Both the position numbers and the translations under genes were made by a program. A model generated the notes under the pieces. It saw only the letters and a program-made list of their open reading frames with translations, was not told where the DNA came from and searched no databases. From Acholoe squamosa (lineage: Eukaryota; Annelida; Polychaeta; Phyllodocida; Polynoidae), in NCBI GenBank assembly GCA_949317995.1, contig OX439050.1, forward strand, positions 45,943,777 to 46,007,776: a stretch of 64,000 nucleotides of DNA. Direction: 5' to 3'. How positions within the stretch are numbered: the stretch's first letter is position 1; every line of letters begins with the position of its first letter. Positions 1-10,240 of the stretch are shown here, piece by piece.

Positions 1-379
1 CCCAATTTACCTTAAGTGCACTTTGGGTCAGTTTTGCCTATTGCAGGGGCGGATCCAGGATTTTCAGAAAGGGGAGTAGAGTGGGGGGGGGGGTGATTCT
101 GACCATGCACAGCAGGGATGGATATTGTTCACAAGCAGAATGCAGTGATGCCGCAAGTGCAGCACAGCGATGACTCTTGTTAGAGGGGCGTGGGGGCATG
201 CTCCCCCAGGAACACTTTTATTTCTAAAAAGCAAATACTGCATTGTGGTGGATTATTGGAGGTCTACTGACTGAATTATTTCTGAGCTACATCCAGGTTT
301 ATTTTGTTTTCAGAAAGAGGGAAGATTAGGATTTTATTTTCTTATCCCATGTCCTGCCTCCATCCCCAGTCCCTCACAC
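1..379. other. Non-coding sequence, no gene seen
   Basis: This stretch contains a G run near 85-93 and AT-rich unique sequence. I see no open frame with protein-like composition and no splice-flanked exon. It leads directly into a CT-rich minisatellite. Confidence 0.5.
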
Positions 380-612
380 CTTGCCACACCCACACCCGCT
401 GTCTCCTATACCCTGTCACCACACTCAGTCTCCCCATACCCTTCCTCCACTCCCAGTCTCCCGTACCCTGCCCCTACACTCCCATAACCGTCTTCCACGC
501 TCAGTCTCCTATACCCTTCTTCCACACTCAGTCTCCCATACCCTTCCTCCACACTCAGTTTCCCCATACCCTTCCACCACTCCCAGTCTCCCGTACCCTG
601 CCCCTACACTCC
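380..612. repeat. CT-rich minisatellite, ~27-bp unit
   Basis: Degenerate tandem units of about 27 bp contain the core CACTCAGTCTCCCATACC. The clearest copies lie between about 490 and 600. A shorter block of the same unit returns at 2418-2502. Both strands give proline/serine/threonine-rich open frames here. These frames are explained by the repeat composition, not by a gene. Confidence 0.85.
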
Positions 613-613
613 C

Positions 614-1057
614 AGGCTGCAGAACACTAATTATTTTTCCACTGTTGGCCTATATAGCTTTTGGGCGAAAATAAAATACTTGTGCAAGTATCTGGGCTTA
701 GCCACTATTATTTTCTTGTAGATATACATTTTTCCCAATAATTTAGGGCCATGGCATGTGGTACAATGTGATTAACTTTTTTGCTATAGGCCTTAGAGTG
801 CGGACATACCCAGATTTGGGGGTTTTGCAGTGAATGATTTCAATACATTCTCTAATTAAATAGAGTGCACCCCCCTCAACTTACCATCAGATATCAGCCT
901 AAATAACACTCAAATCGATTAATATACACCCTAAGGATTAATTTGCCTACACACTGTCAGATTTTAGACCAATAATCATTGTACAACACCCTTCAGTGCG
1001 GAGCTACAAAGTGTCTCCTGCTGCCACCTCCCGTCAATTGGTGTTCTGCAACCTAAA
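614..1057. repeat. Duplicated block, copy A
   Basis: This ~444-bp block is repeated nearly identically at 1963-2416. It begins AGGCTGCAGAACACTAATTA and ends at TTCTGCAACCTAAA. Copy B differs by a short insertion near 2291 and a 3-bp gap. The minisatellite touches the left end of this copy and the right end of copy B. That arrangement suggests unequal exchange or a longer repeat unit that includes the minisatellite. Confidence 0.85.
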
Positions 1058-1962
1058 GGCCTGGGTTGGAATCTTGGTGGTCAATGAAATAGCTTTGAAA
1101 GCTTTTATTCACTGGCCCAGTAATGTCTTATCCAGAATCTTTTACTTTTATGCCCCTCAGGCCCCTCAAATCTCTCTGAGAATCAATTCCCAGAGCGGGT
1201 ATCAGTCTGTGCGCTCTCCGTAGATTTTATCGATTTCTAGCATTGACATGGACGTATGGTGCTTTCACATAGAAAAAATGGTCACAGGGCCACGAAATTT
1301 GACATGCTGATAGCCAAGGGGCACCACATGAGGTGCTGAGTGTTATTCTCTCTCTAGGTGCTATAATTCACAGAAATATCTGGCTAAAATGTATGAAAAA
1401 CCCTCAGAAATATAATGATATAAAGGAATAAATTCAACAAAATGCATCTTAACTCCATGTGTAATGGCTTAGATGGCCCCATTTACACATTATTCAAGCT
1501 CCCCCATATAAGGACAACAAAATTTACCAGATATGGTGAATATAAGGACATTTTATTAAGTGTCAGTAAACATTCATTGGCTGCATAGCTCGGGGAGAGA
1601 AAAATGATGTTTTCCTCCGATGCATGAAAAGGCCTCCCATAGAGCACTGAGGACGATAGAAATAGATGGAAACAGCTGAGAATGTAAAATTCAGGTCATT
1701 CTGACCCTGAAAACCATAATTTTGGTTACCTGGCACCCCCAAGAGAGAAGTATCAGGCTTGCGGATTGACACCAGAATATTTCTCATAAACCTCTCCAAG
1801 GCCGAAACTCCGCTACTACGATTTTCAGTGATTTCTCACTAATTTTATTGATTCCCTTGCCCTTTCTCACCATAACATTGTCAAACTGACTTACCCTAAG
1901 CAAAATAAACACATTTTAGCGAGATTTGACAAACTTGGTAGAAGGCCCTATATAGCCCGTAG
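1058..1962. other. Unique spacer between duplicated blocks
   Basis: About 0.9 kb of AT-rich sequence separates the two duplicated blocks. The short minus-strand open frame near 1563-1799 has no recognisable motif or splice context. I see no gene. Confidence 0.45.
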
Positions 1963-2416
1963 AGGCTGCAGAACACTAATTATTTTTCCACTGTTGGCCT
2001 ATATAGCTTTTGGGCGAAAATAAAATACTTGTGCAAGTATCTGGGCTTAGCCACTATTATTTTCTTGTAGATATACATTTTTCCCAATAATTTAGGGCCA
2101 TGGCATGTGGTACAGTGATTAACTTTTTTGCTATAGGCCTTAGAGTGCGGACATACCCAGATTTGGGGGTTTTGCAGTGAATGATTTCAATACATTCTCT
2201 AATTAAATAGAGTGCACCCCCCTCAACTTACCATCAAATATCAGCCTAAATAACACTCAAATCGATTAATATACACCCTAAGGATTAATTTGATACCTGG
2301 TTTGCCTACCCACTGTCAGATTTTAGACCAATAATCATTGTACAACACCCTTCAGTGCGGAGCTACAAAGTGTCTCCTGCTGCCACCTCCCGTCAATTGG
2401 TGTTCTGCAACCTAAA
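1963..2416. repeat. Duplicated block, copy B
   Basis: Near-identical partner of 614-1057, in direct orientation. It carries an extra GATACCTGG-like insertion around 2291. It is followed at once by minisatellite units at 2418-2502. Confidence 0.85.
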
Positions 2417-2417
2417 T

Positions 2418-2502
2418 CCCATAACCTTCTTCCACACTCAGTCTTCAATACCCTTCTTCCACACTCAGTCTCCCATAGCCTTCCTCCACACTCAGTCTCC
2501 CA
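2418..2502. repeat. CT-rich minisatellite, second block
   Basis: About three units of the ~27-bp CACTCAGTCTCCC-type repeat also seen at 380-612, directly abutting duplicated block B. Confidence 0.8.
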
Positions 2503-3001
2503 GCCCACACCTCACATCTACCCCCAGTGCATCCATTGCCAATACATAGATGCCAACCACTTTTAATTCAATTTACTTTTCCCCCAGGTGAGGTCATTTC
2601 CTTACCTTAACTAAACATGACATACGCCAAACATCTGCTAAATATTGGCTCCCAACCTCTAGAGATGGACTAATCTAATAAAACTAACCTGGTTGAGGCA
2701 TGAGTTCCTATGCCTCATCCTAGCCTTCTTATATAAAAAAGGTTTGCCTTTAATTAACTCTTCCTTTATTTTAGGACAGATTTTGGGTTGTAGTGCGTGG
2801 CATAACCTCTCAAAAACTGTTGGAATTATGTGAATATTCAAATTAGAAACAAAATGCGGCATGTACTAGGAAAAGGGGTCTTAGAAACCCCCTGCACTAA
2901 GCCCCATTTTCGCAGATCGTGTCACAAATGGTGATGGATTAAGTTAGGTTATCTAACGATTTGGGCTTGGACAGTGCTATTTTCTTATAACTCACGGTGC
3001 A

Positions 3002-3156
3002 TTATCCAGCCATAACACACTCTGATTTTCCATAGCGATACGTGTCGGCACCAGCCATTGCGGCTTGCTGACCCAGTTCTTCAGCCGAAAGTAGGTCAGG
3101 TACATCCGGGCACCTACCCGCTTCGTCAACAAGACGAAATGGTCGTGTGCGTTGGA
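3002..3156 (-). CDS. Possible terminal exon of an unknown host gene
   Basis: I do not recognise this protein. Read on the minus strand, a GC-rich stretch follows a plausible acceptor (TTATTTTACATAG, just above 3156). It stays open to a TAA at 3002-3004. The encoded peptide includes RPFRLVDEAGRCPDVPDLL and EELGQQAAMAGADTYRYG. The GC content and codon use stand out from the AT-rich surroundings, as a coding exon would. No partner exon was found upstream, so this is a tentative exon call. A chance open frame or a fragment of a mobile element is the alternative. Confidence 0.3.
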
Positions 3157-3468
3157 TCGCTATGTAAAATAATTGGATTCTCATTTATTTAGAAGACAAT
3201 GGATACAAAATGTAGGCGAACACCAACTAGAGATCGAATATTTGGCGGTGCTAGAAGTACAGGATTTAACATGCTTGGATTATACCTGAAAAATGTGTGT
3301 AAAGGTGGAGGTATATCGGGCAGAATGACAAAATGGCCACGACGGCTTGGCAAACCGTGCAGATCGCATGCACTTACAAAATTTCTTCTCCTGGATTAAT
3401 TCTGGGGTTATAAGGTAAGAAATTATAATACAAAATGGAGACAAATGTTAGATAAACACCTTAATCAA

Positions 3469-3567
3469 GTTATGAGACAGCACTCGTGGGTCTATGGTTC
3501 AATATTCCACTCCCTGCTGTGCGGGTCGTGGAATATTGAACCATAGACCCACTAGTGCTGTCTCATA
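3469..3567. repeat. Foldback hairpin element
   Basis: Two ~40-bp arms (about 3469-3510 and 3528-3567) are inverted copies with one mismatch. They contain GGGTCTATGGTTCAATATTC and flank a ~17-nt loop. Looser similarity extends a few bases beyond each arm. This is typical of a short non-autonomous foldback (MITE-like) insertion. Confidence 0.85.
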
Positions 3568-3971
3568 ACATTGATTGAACTCTACCTTATTGATCAGAAA
3601 GTGCAAGACCAAATTTCTTTATCTATAGTAAGTACCGAGGAATGTCATCATCAATATGGGGTTCTGGTGAGACAGTGATCATTCAACCAAACTTTAAATT
3701 ATAATATGTCAGCATTCCCTGTAACAATTGTGATGAAATTTTTAAAGTGTTTTATTCAGGAATTAATACAATTACAATGTAAGAGTATTAAATGCTTGGT
3801 ACCCACGCGTTGTGGTTGTTCTACCAAGTCCCCTCTCATCGTCTTGAATAATATATACATATGGAGTAGCAGTTCAACCTAGATTTGTCAATATGAATTT
3901 ATAATCTCAATGGTTGATAGCTTTGGAAGACCATTCCTAGAGTACAATGTATCTATATCTGCATCATAATG

Positions 3972-3994
3972 ATGAGATGAGATGAGATGAGGTA
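3972..3994. repeat. GATGA microsatellite at LINE 3' end
   Basis: Four or five copies of GATGA/ATGAG lie about 30 bp beyond the stop of the adjacent minus-strand LINE. On the minus strand this reads as a short CTCAT tail. CR1/L2/Jockey-type LINEs often end in such short tandem tails, so it may mark the element's 3' terminus. Confidence 0.55.
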
Positions 3995-6265
3995 CTACCA
4001 TGTGACTGTTACAGCATTATTTGTTCACATAAAACAGTTTGGATAGTCTTTAGAAATTTCTTTCTTAAATTGCACCAGCGTCTCTATGTGTGTATATCTA
4101 GATTTCAATTGATTCCACCTTGTGCACGCTCTATTAAAAGCGCTTCTTACAAATATAGGTTTAAGACAGTGTGGGATAAGTAATCTTTTACTAGTGTGAA
4201 GTCTGGTAGGTAAATTTCTATTGTCAATAAAACAAGCCTTTTGAGCCAATGAGAAAGCATAATATAATATATGTTTGTCTCTTCTATTCCAGAGTTCTTC
4301 ACATCCACTAGCATTTCTTATTTGAACAGTTGTCATTAGGGGATTTTGCTCTAATTTAACCTTATATATAATTCTTAATGCCCAGTTTTGTAATAATTGT
4401 AGCTCCAGATAAAATCACAGTAATCAAAACTAGGTAGTATCATGGCTTTGAAAATATCAAGTGCTGATGGTGTGTCAACAAACTTTCTGATTCTTGCAAG
4501 TTGATAAATTTTGTTCTTAATATTATTAATACAATTTTTTCTATGGTCAATAAATTTTGGTTCTGGATCTAGGGTTACTCCCAGGTATGGGAAAGAATAA
4601 ACTCTTTCAAGCAGAGTACCATTTAAGGTAAAAACACTGTTTTCTTGGTGGACATTATTAAACAGCATCCATTTTGTTTTCTTTTCATTTATGGTAAGGG
4701 AGTTGTTGACACACCATCTGTGTCACTCATTTGTTGCGAGGTATCAGTCACGATAACTGCATCATCAGCATAGAGGGTCGTTTTAAAATTACCACATTTT
4801 GCAAGCGATTTTATATAAACAGAAAAAAGGACAGGACCCAAAACTGAACCATGAGGCACCCGATAGGTAATTCGCAATTGTTCTGAAATATTATTATTTG
4901 CTAGAGTACATTGTTGTCTGTCTGTCAGATAATTTTAAAAAAATTTACAAGTCCCTGCAGGCTTGTTATGTAAAATATTATTCATTATAGTATAGAGGTG
5001 CTCAGGTGCAGTTTGGGTCGAGTGTGCTGCTCTATACCCATGCTGGTATGGGCATAGTAAATCAGACTTGGTCATGTATAATTGTAGCCGTTTACATACA
5101 ATTTTTTCTAAGAGTTTACCTGGGGTTTGTAATAGACTAATTGGTCGGAGATCATTGACATCAAGAGAGTTAGGTTTCTTTGGGAGGGGTACGACTGTTC
5201 CAACCTTCCAGACAGTAGGGAATATAGATTGCTGTAGACACTTGTTATACAGCACCAGTATAACATCAGCAATAGCAAAAAAGGCATCCTTAATTATAAA
5301 GTTCTTACAATGTTTAATGGCCAATGGCTTTTTGACATTAATAGATTTAATCATCTTTATCAAGTCTATATATGAAATCTCACCAAGTAAATTAACGTTT
5401 TCCTGTGGGACTCCATAAGGTGCCGGGTCAATGCGGCTCCCCTCAGCAGGTGGAAGAGCATTGGCCAGGTTGGCACCAACATTTACAAAAAAAACTATTG
5501 ATATAATCTGCGCATTCATCAGGAGGTACAATCATGTTGTTGGTGTTATTGCTTAGTTTGATCAGTGTACTGCTTGTCTTATGTGGTAAAAGTTTTCGAA
5601 TGGCACTCCAAAATTTAGTGGGATCATTTTTCCTGTATTGAATAAGTTCTCTAATTTCAGATTTTTGATTATTAAAAAGTTCCCTTTTTACAACTTGTTT
5701 ATAATATAAGGCTATTTCCCAATTCCCAATATTATTTGATTTACGGGCCTTTCTATATAATTTGTCTCTAACTCTTATTAATTCCAGAATAGGTTGAGTA
5801 AGCCATGGTGGAGTATATTCAGGGAGAATGAAATTTCTGACCAGGCACATACTATCAAGCGAAGATAAAATGACTGTAATAATTTTTTCCCACATAACAT
5901 TTGGGTCTTGAAGCAGTATCACATCAGCCCAATCATGGCGTGTCAACATGTTCTTAAAATTTAAATAATCATAGCTTCTATAAGACCTGGCACATACAGA
6001 TTTCTTTTTGATTTTCCCTTTATCACAGCGTAAAATCATATATATCGGCGTGTGGTCAGAAATATAAATGTCAGCTAAACCTGATTCTGAAACATTATGA
6101 ACATTCGTATAAATATGATCCAGCAGTGAACCTGACACTGGACGCGTGATTTTATTTATGATTTGGAAAACTTTGTTGTTTGTACAGAAATCATCAACAG
6201 AAGATTCTTCAATATCTTTCTTAGCCAATAAATTGACATTAAAGTCGCCCATTATAATCAACTTT
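3972..6265 (-). mobile_element. 5'-truncated non-LTR retrotransposon (LINE), CR1/Jockey group
   Basis: The minus strand carries a single LINE ORF2 relic. From high to low coordinates there is an endonuclease C-terminal part with MGDFNVNL and SDHTPIYMIL near 6.0-6.26 kb. Next comes a linker, then the reverse transcriptase with LRPISLLQTPGKLLEK, VPHGSVLGPVLF and the catalytic TLYADDAVI (about 4.7-5.3 kb). A C-terminal domain ends at 4025. The element starts inside the endonuclease, so its 5' end is missing. The frame is interrupted several times (five open pieces at 5443-6261, 4935-5531, 4689-4877, 4375-4668 and 4025-4336). It is a dead copy. The APE-type endonuclease and RT motifs place it in the CR1/L2/Jockey superfamily; the exact clade is not resolved. 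Confidence 0.9.
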
Positions 6266-6534
6266 CTATTTTAAGTGCATGTTGTAGGAAATTTAGTTTT
6301 CTGGAATTATGGTAATTGATGAATTTTAGAAAACGTTCTTTTTGGTTGCCATGGCAACCAAAATTATGCAAATTCAGAATTTTTAGCATATATGTTGCCA
6401 TGGTAACCAGCCAAATTAGCCAATAATGCAACAAAATAGACTGAAAATTTCGATTTCATTTTGTTCAGCATGAAAAAATTTACAAAGTCAATTTTCACCC
6501 AAAAAATATTATTTTTTGACATTTTTCATGATTT
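6266..6534. other. AT-rich spacer with TTGCCATGGCAACC palindromes
   Basis: No gene is seen. Two copies of the palindromic GTTGCCATGGCAACC-like sequence lie at about 6347 and 6389. A third copy is near 62927 and a variant near 18868, so this is a dispersed short motif in this genome. Confidence 0.5.
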
Positions 6535-7531
6535 TTAGCTTAAACATTGATTAAATCCATGAAAAAAAGGGCACATTTTTGAATTTCCGTCGGGAGGAAA
6601 AATGGAAATATCTGCTAGTGCTTCGAAAACTGTTTTCGAATTTTGGTAGATTCCACCTACGTATTTCAAGGCGACTTGTCTGCAAGGGGAAAGTTGGTTC
6701 CTGTGTCTTTTCAGTAAGAACTTAGTCCTGAACGCCGACTTACACTTGGGGCATTCGTAGATGCCAGCATATTCATTGAAATCCGTAACAAGGGACACAT
6801 GCAAACCATGTGTCGCGGACAGGTGTAGGTTGACTTTACCTCGGGTAGCCGATGTTTTGGAAGGTGGCCTGATCAGGGTAACTCGGTTTTTCAGGTTCTG
6901 ACCCCTCACTTTACGGGTGGTGTATACCGCTATTTGTATATCGAACAAGGTCTCTAACATGGGTAAGTCCCTGATGATCGAACCTGGGAAGGTTTCAGGT
7001 TTCGCAGTGGAATCAAACTGACACAACAATTTTGAAGCATGTTTGTTGGTCTTGTATAAGTGAAAGGATATGCAGCAAAAGACGCATAACTTGTCCCTGT
7101 TGGGAAAATCTAACACACCTCCTCTCTTTTTAAGTCGACCCGAATGGGTAACCCTGCCCCCTATGGGGAATTCTCTGGGTCCCATGTAAATGCAATCGTT
7201 CAGATTGGTGGAAAAAATAACTTTCCACTTGGTGTCAGAGTCCCAAAGTTTCCGTACTTCCAGCACCAGCAGTAACACCACCACCCGTTACACCACATGG
7301 GTTGTAAGCAGGAGCAACTGCAGTAGCAGCATCTTTAGCAGCAGGAGAAGACAATAAACTCTTGTTGGTCCTTCTCGTCTTCCTCGTAAGCTGTAGCTTA
7401 GACAGTCTTCTACTCATGGTGAGGGTTGCAAAGAGAGTGTGAGTGAATGAAATTTTTCTCCCTTCCTTATATACACCTCTGGAGATAAGTCGCTTAGTGT
7501 TGTTTGAATAGATGAAAGGAGACTTTGACAT
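6535..7531 (-). pseudogene. Fossil N-terminal region of a Polinton/adintovirus-type DNA polymerase B
   Basis: A minus-strand coding region looks like the N-terminal part of protein-primed family B polymerases of Polintons, adintoviruses and relatives. It shows a Cys-rich block (LCVFCCISFHL), then LPMLETLFDIQIAVYT. These are followed by a histidine-containing segment leading into the zinc-knuckle YECPKCKSAFRTKFLLKRH and then GGIYQNSKTVFEAL. In that family the same order precedes the exonuclease and palm domains. Those catalytic domains are absent here, because the sequence gives way to a LINE near 6.27 kb. The upstream part is basic and Ala/Gly-rich. The element is broken and truncated, so it is an old relic. 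No Polinton terminal repeats, integrase or capsid genes were seen nearby. The assignment rests on motif order read by eye. Confidence 0.6.
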
Positions 7532-7846
7532 CTCTTAGAAAAGAGGATTAATCCTGTAGTCACAACAGAAGAGACCCTTGCTCGGTAGGACTCCTATAAA
7601 TTCAATTTCACCTGTCCTCCACAGGGGTAATAAACAATAAGAGAATCCAGATGAAAATAATCCCTCCCTATCTGACTCTGACGTATGTGAAGTGAATGTA
7701 CAGGATATCATGTGTGAAATGAAATTTACATATAGCGATCGTTTGCTTCATGATATAGGAAGGCTGTTAGTTGGATCTTGGAAGAAATTGAAAATCTACT
7801 TGGACATCGCCTATGATCTGCAGGAGATGGTCGTTATCAAGACGGT

Positions 7847-8521
7847 GAACAAGTAATCAATGCATAATTCATGACGCGTGTGTGTTAGTGAAGGATAATT
7901 ACCCGAGGGCGTATTCGAAGCCAGCCATTGTGTGTACATACACCTCGTGTAATTAGCCTTTACTAACACACACAAGTCATGAATTATCCATTGACTACTT
8001 ATTTTATTCCACGAAACCAATAGATAATCAATAGAATACCAATAAATTCAAGTTGAAAACAAAAATTTTTCCCCTTCCCCGGGACTCGAAGCCAGCCATT
8101 GTGTGTACACGATCGGTGGTCTAAAACTATCTTTGAATGCGTCCCGCGGTTATGGTAGCGGACAGCCCGCAGTCGTCGCCTTCCCGCGCTTTGTATCATA
8201 TCCAGACGTGGTTCGAACCAAGCATTTCTCGCCAGTCCCTGTGGCGCACTGCATAGGGAGTTGGACTAGGGATCTTAGACTGCAGGTTCGAGCCCTGCCC
8301 TGGTCATGAGAATCATGGGTTTTAACATGTAACATATGACATGTAAGGACATGAGAGGCGTGCAGGTTATCCATGGATAACCACATGGCATGCAGGTTAT
8401 CCATGGATAACCACACGCCTTGCAAAAGTGATGTTACAGCCATCAGGGTGTGCAATATCGACAGGTATGTGCATGGGAATATCCAGGAAAAGCACTGAAA
8501 ATCCCAGAAATCGTGGAATAA
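7847..8521 (-). repeat. Composite tRNA-derived repeat, copy 1
   Basis: One of four copies of a composite repeat (others at 15304-16262, 46825-47421, 60869-61821). In this orientation a foldback with TGTGTGTTAGTGAAGGATAA-type arms (7847-8000) comes first. Then come a B-box-like GGGACTCGAAGCC at about 8080, GC-rich sequence, and a tRNA-like head (CCTGTGGCGCACTGCATAGG at 8240, B box GGTTCGAGCCC at 8285). Last come tandem TTATCCATGGATAACC palindromes and an AATATCGACAGG tail. The outer end TCGTGGAATAA is inverted relative to TTATTCCACGA at about 8002. Confidence 0.8.
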
Positions 8522-8930
8522 TGCAGGATATGTGTATGGAGATGTTCCAAACTTGGTGGTCTAAAACTACGCCTCATGCCAGATGGGGAGAACTCCACCG
8601 CACCTACATGAGTGTTCATCAACAAGATCTGTTACTTCAGTCGCAGAGCTTTTTCAAGACGTACAAATTGGATTACAACAACCCCAATCAGTTTTTAATG
8701 GAGAGGTACTTTTTCACCATGTCTGAATCTCTATCCAGGGAGTGGAAAGATATGGGGACGTATTTAGGCTTGACGTCTGAAAAGCTTAAGATATGTCTCT
8801 CCACGCCTTCAGAGTGTTGAAAATGTGGCAAGCTAAACCCAACAGTACACATCATCAGCTCATTCGAGTGCTGATGGATGACATGAGGTTTGACGTGGCC
8901 AGATATATATATATATTGCTTCACCTTGAA
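8522..8930 (+). pseudogene. Broken tandem Death-fold coding region
   Basis: The plus-strand sequence just after the composite repeat encodes two blocks that resemble Death domains. The first shows only the C-terminal helices (MFQTWWSKTTPHARWGELH, then QQDLLLQ), because the repeat has replaced its front. The second (about 8.70-8.93 kb) begins with SLSREWKDMGTYLGLTSEKL, the usual helix 1-3 pattern with the central Trp. Adaptor-type Death domains mediate homotypic assembly in apoptosis and NF-kB signalling. The region looks broken. It lies divergent from the polymerase B relic, so it may be a captured accessory gene of that element or a host gene fragment. The sequence does not decide this, and it is treated as a fossil. 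Confidence 0.5.
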
Positions 8931-9080
8931 AAACAAGAAAAAGAGATATGACATGGAGAGGCGTGGTGAATTATTTAAAGGAGTCGGAGGTGCACCACGG
9001 GAATCACATCTTAAGTCGCTACACAGGAACGTGGTGGAGACGGAAAGTATGCAGCTGGAAAGGGGATTAAGCACATCTAT

Positions 9081-9476
9081 ATGAACCACTTACGTCACGT
9101 CTCTGGTGTCTCATTTACCACCTCGCCTACCACTGACACGTCCACACTCGACACAGCTACTACCACCGTCGTTGCTACCCGCACCACTTTCGACACAATT
9201 ATGTGGAATAAACCCGTCCTTTCACAGAGAAACCTGCCGCCCACGGATTCTTTTACATCGGAGATAAGGACCTTGTTCAATGCTACCAATGTGGAGCCGT
9301 TGGCCTCGGAAGGTATGATCCTAGGTCCACAGAGCAAAATTTTGCTGACGGAAATGGTAAAGAAATTGAACTCTCTGGACAACGAGTTGCAGCTTTTCAA
9401 AATAAAGCATGGAGGAGTTTTTCTTTTTGAACGGCTTCTGTGTTTTCTAACGCTGTTACGTCGGAGGACACAGTAG
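9081..9476 (+). pseudogene. Unknown open frame downstream of the Death-fold region
   Basis: A 131-residue plus-strand open frame follows the Death-fold region closely. It has a Thr/Ser-rich N-terminus and then a more protein-like middle (PLASEGMILGPQSKILLTEM, VKKLNSLDNELQLFKIKH) with a possible short amphipathic helix. I do not recognise a family. AATAAA-like sequence near 9625 could mark a transcript end. It probably belongs to the same fossil cluster as 6.5-8.9 kb, but this is inference from position only. Confidence 0.3.
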
Positions 9477-9599
9477 GTAAATGAGAAACAACATATATAC
9501 ACCACCGTAGATTCACCAGGGACAAGATATATGAACTGAACAAAGACCACCCACAATGAATCACGATTCATGTATAGATAAAACACCAAGATAGTTTGT

Positions 9600-10099
9600 A
9601 TGTGAAAAAATTAAATGAAATTACGACAAAAATAAAAAGTGGAATGTGTACTACTCCATTGTTCTATTGTATTTCTATTTAGTATTTAACTACCTTATGT
9701 AAATTTTTTTTTTTAGGAAACCCGCCCAAGGGGCAGGTTTCCAAAAAAGGAAGGGGCACCCCCAACCCCAAGGCCCCTCATACCCAATGGTTCCCCCCAA
9801 AGGACCCCCACCCCAAGGGCCCCCTGCCCCTCCCCAAATATTTCCTGTATTTTTTTGTTTTTTGTTGTTTTTTTTTCTTGGCAAGCTATCAGCTTGCCAT
9901 TTTTTATTTATATAAAAAATATCTCACTATAGTCACTCCCTCATCTACATAATAAACCACACCTCTTTATGCTAATAAGGTCACAGAACTACTTGCTTGC
10001 ATACAGCTGACGGTATGACGTGTGGACAGCCAACCAATCCATTTTGGCAAAAAATTTTAAAAAAATAGTCACTTCACCAAATTTTTCAAATTTCCCACC
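9600..10099. other. Low-complexity spacer
   Basis: No gene is seen. The stretch holds T-rich runs, a C/G-rich block (9720-9840, AACCCGCCCAAGGGGCAGG) that gives a glycine/proline-rich spurious frame on the minus strand, and a small GGCAAGCTATCAGCTTGCC hairpin at about 9881. Confidence 0.5.
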
Positions 10100-10225
10100 A
10101 AAATGACAACCTCTGATTGGTCCATTCAAATTAGGGTCATGTGACCTTATTTGCATAACAGCCAGCCAATCAGAGGGCGCCACGTTGGCGGCACACCACA
10201 GGGGGTTTGGGTCACGTGACCATTT
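10100..10225. promoter_or_regulatory. Cluster of CCAAT, octamer and E-box motifs
   Basis: Within about 120 bp there are GATTGGT (inverted CCAAT) near 10115, ATTTGCAT (octamer) near 10150 and AGCCAATCAG near 10162. A perfect TCACGTGA E-box lies at 10212-10219 and a related TCATGTGA sits near 10137. Such density is promoter-like. It lies directly 5' of the gag-like fossil but is not shared with the sister copy at 53 kb, so it is flanking sequence. Confidence 0.35.
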
Positions 10226-10240
10226 CGGAGGGAGAAAGAG

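Noticed and set aside
304-674. Overlapping Pro/Ser/Thr-rich open frames
   Set aside because: They lie in a CT-rich minisatellite and every frame is open for compositional reasons.
8150-8455. Open frames across the composite repeat
   Set aside because: They follow the SINE palindromes and recur in no conserved frame between copies.
9690-9884. Glycine/tryptophan-rich minus-strand frame
   Set aside because: It reflects a C-rich low-complexity block with no protein-like pattern.
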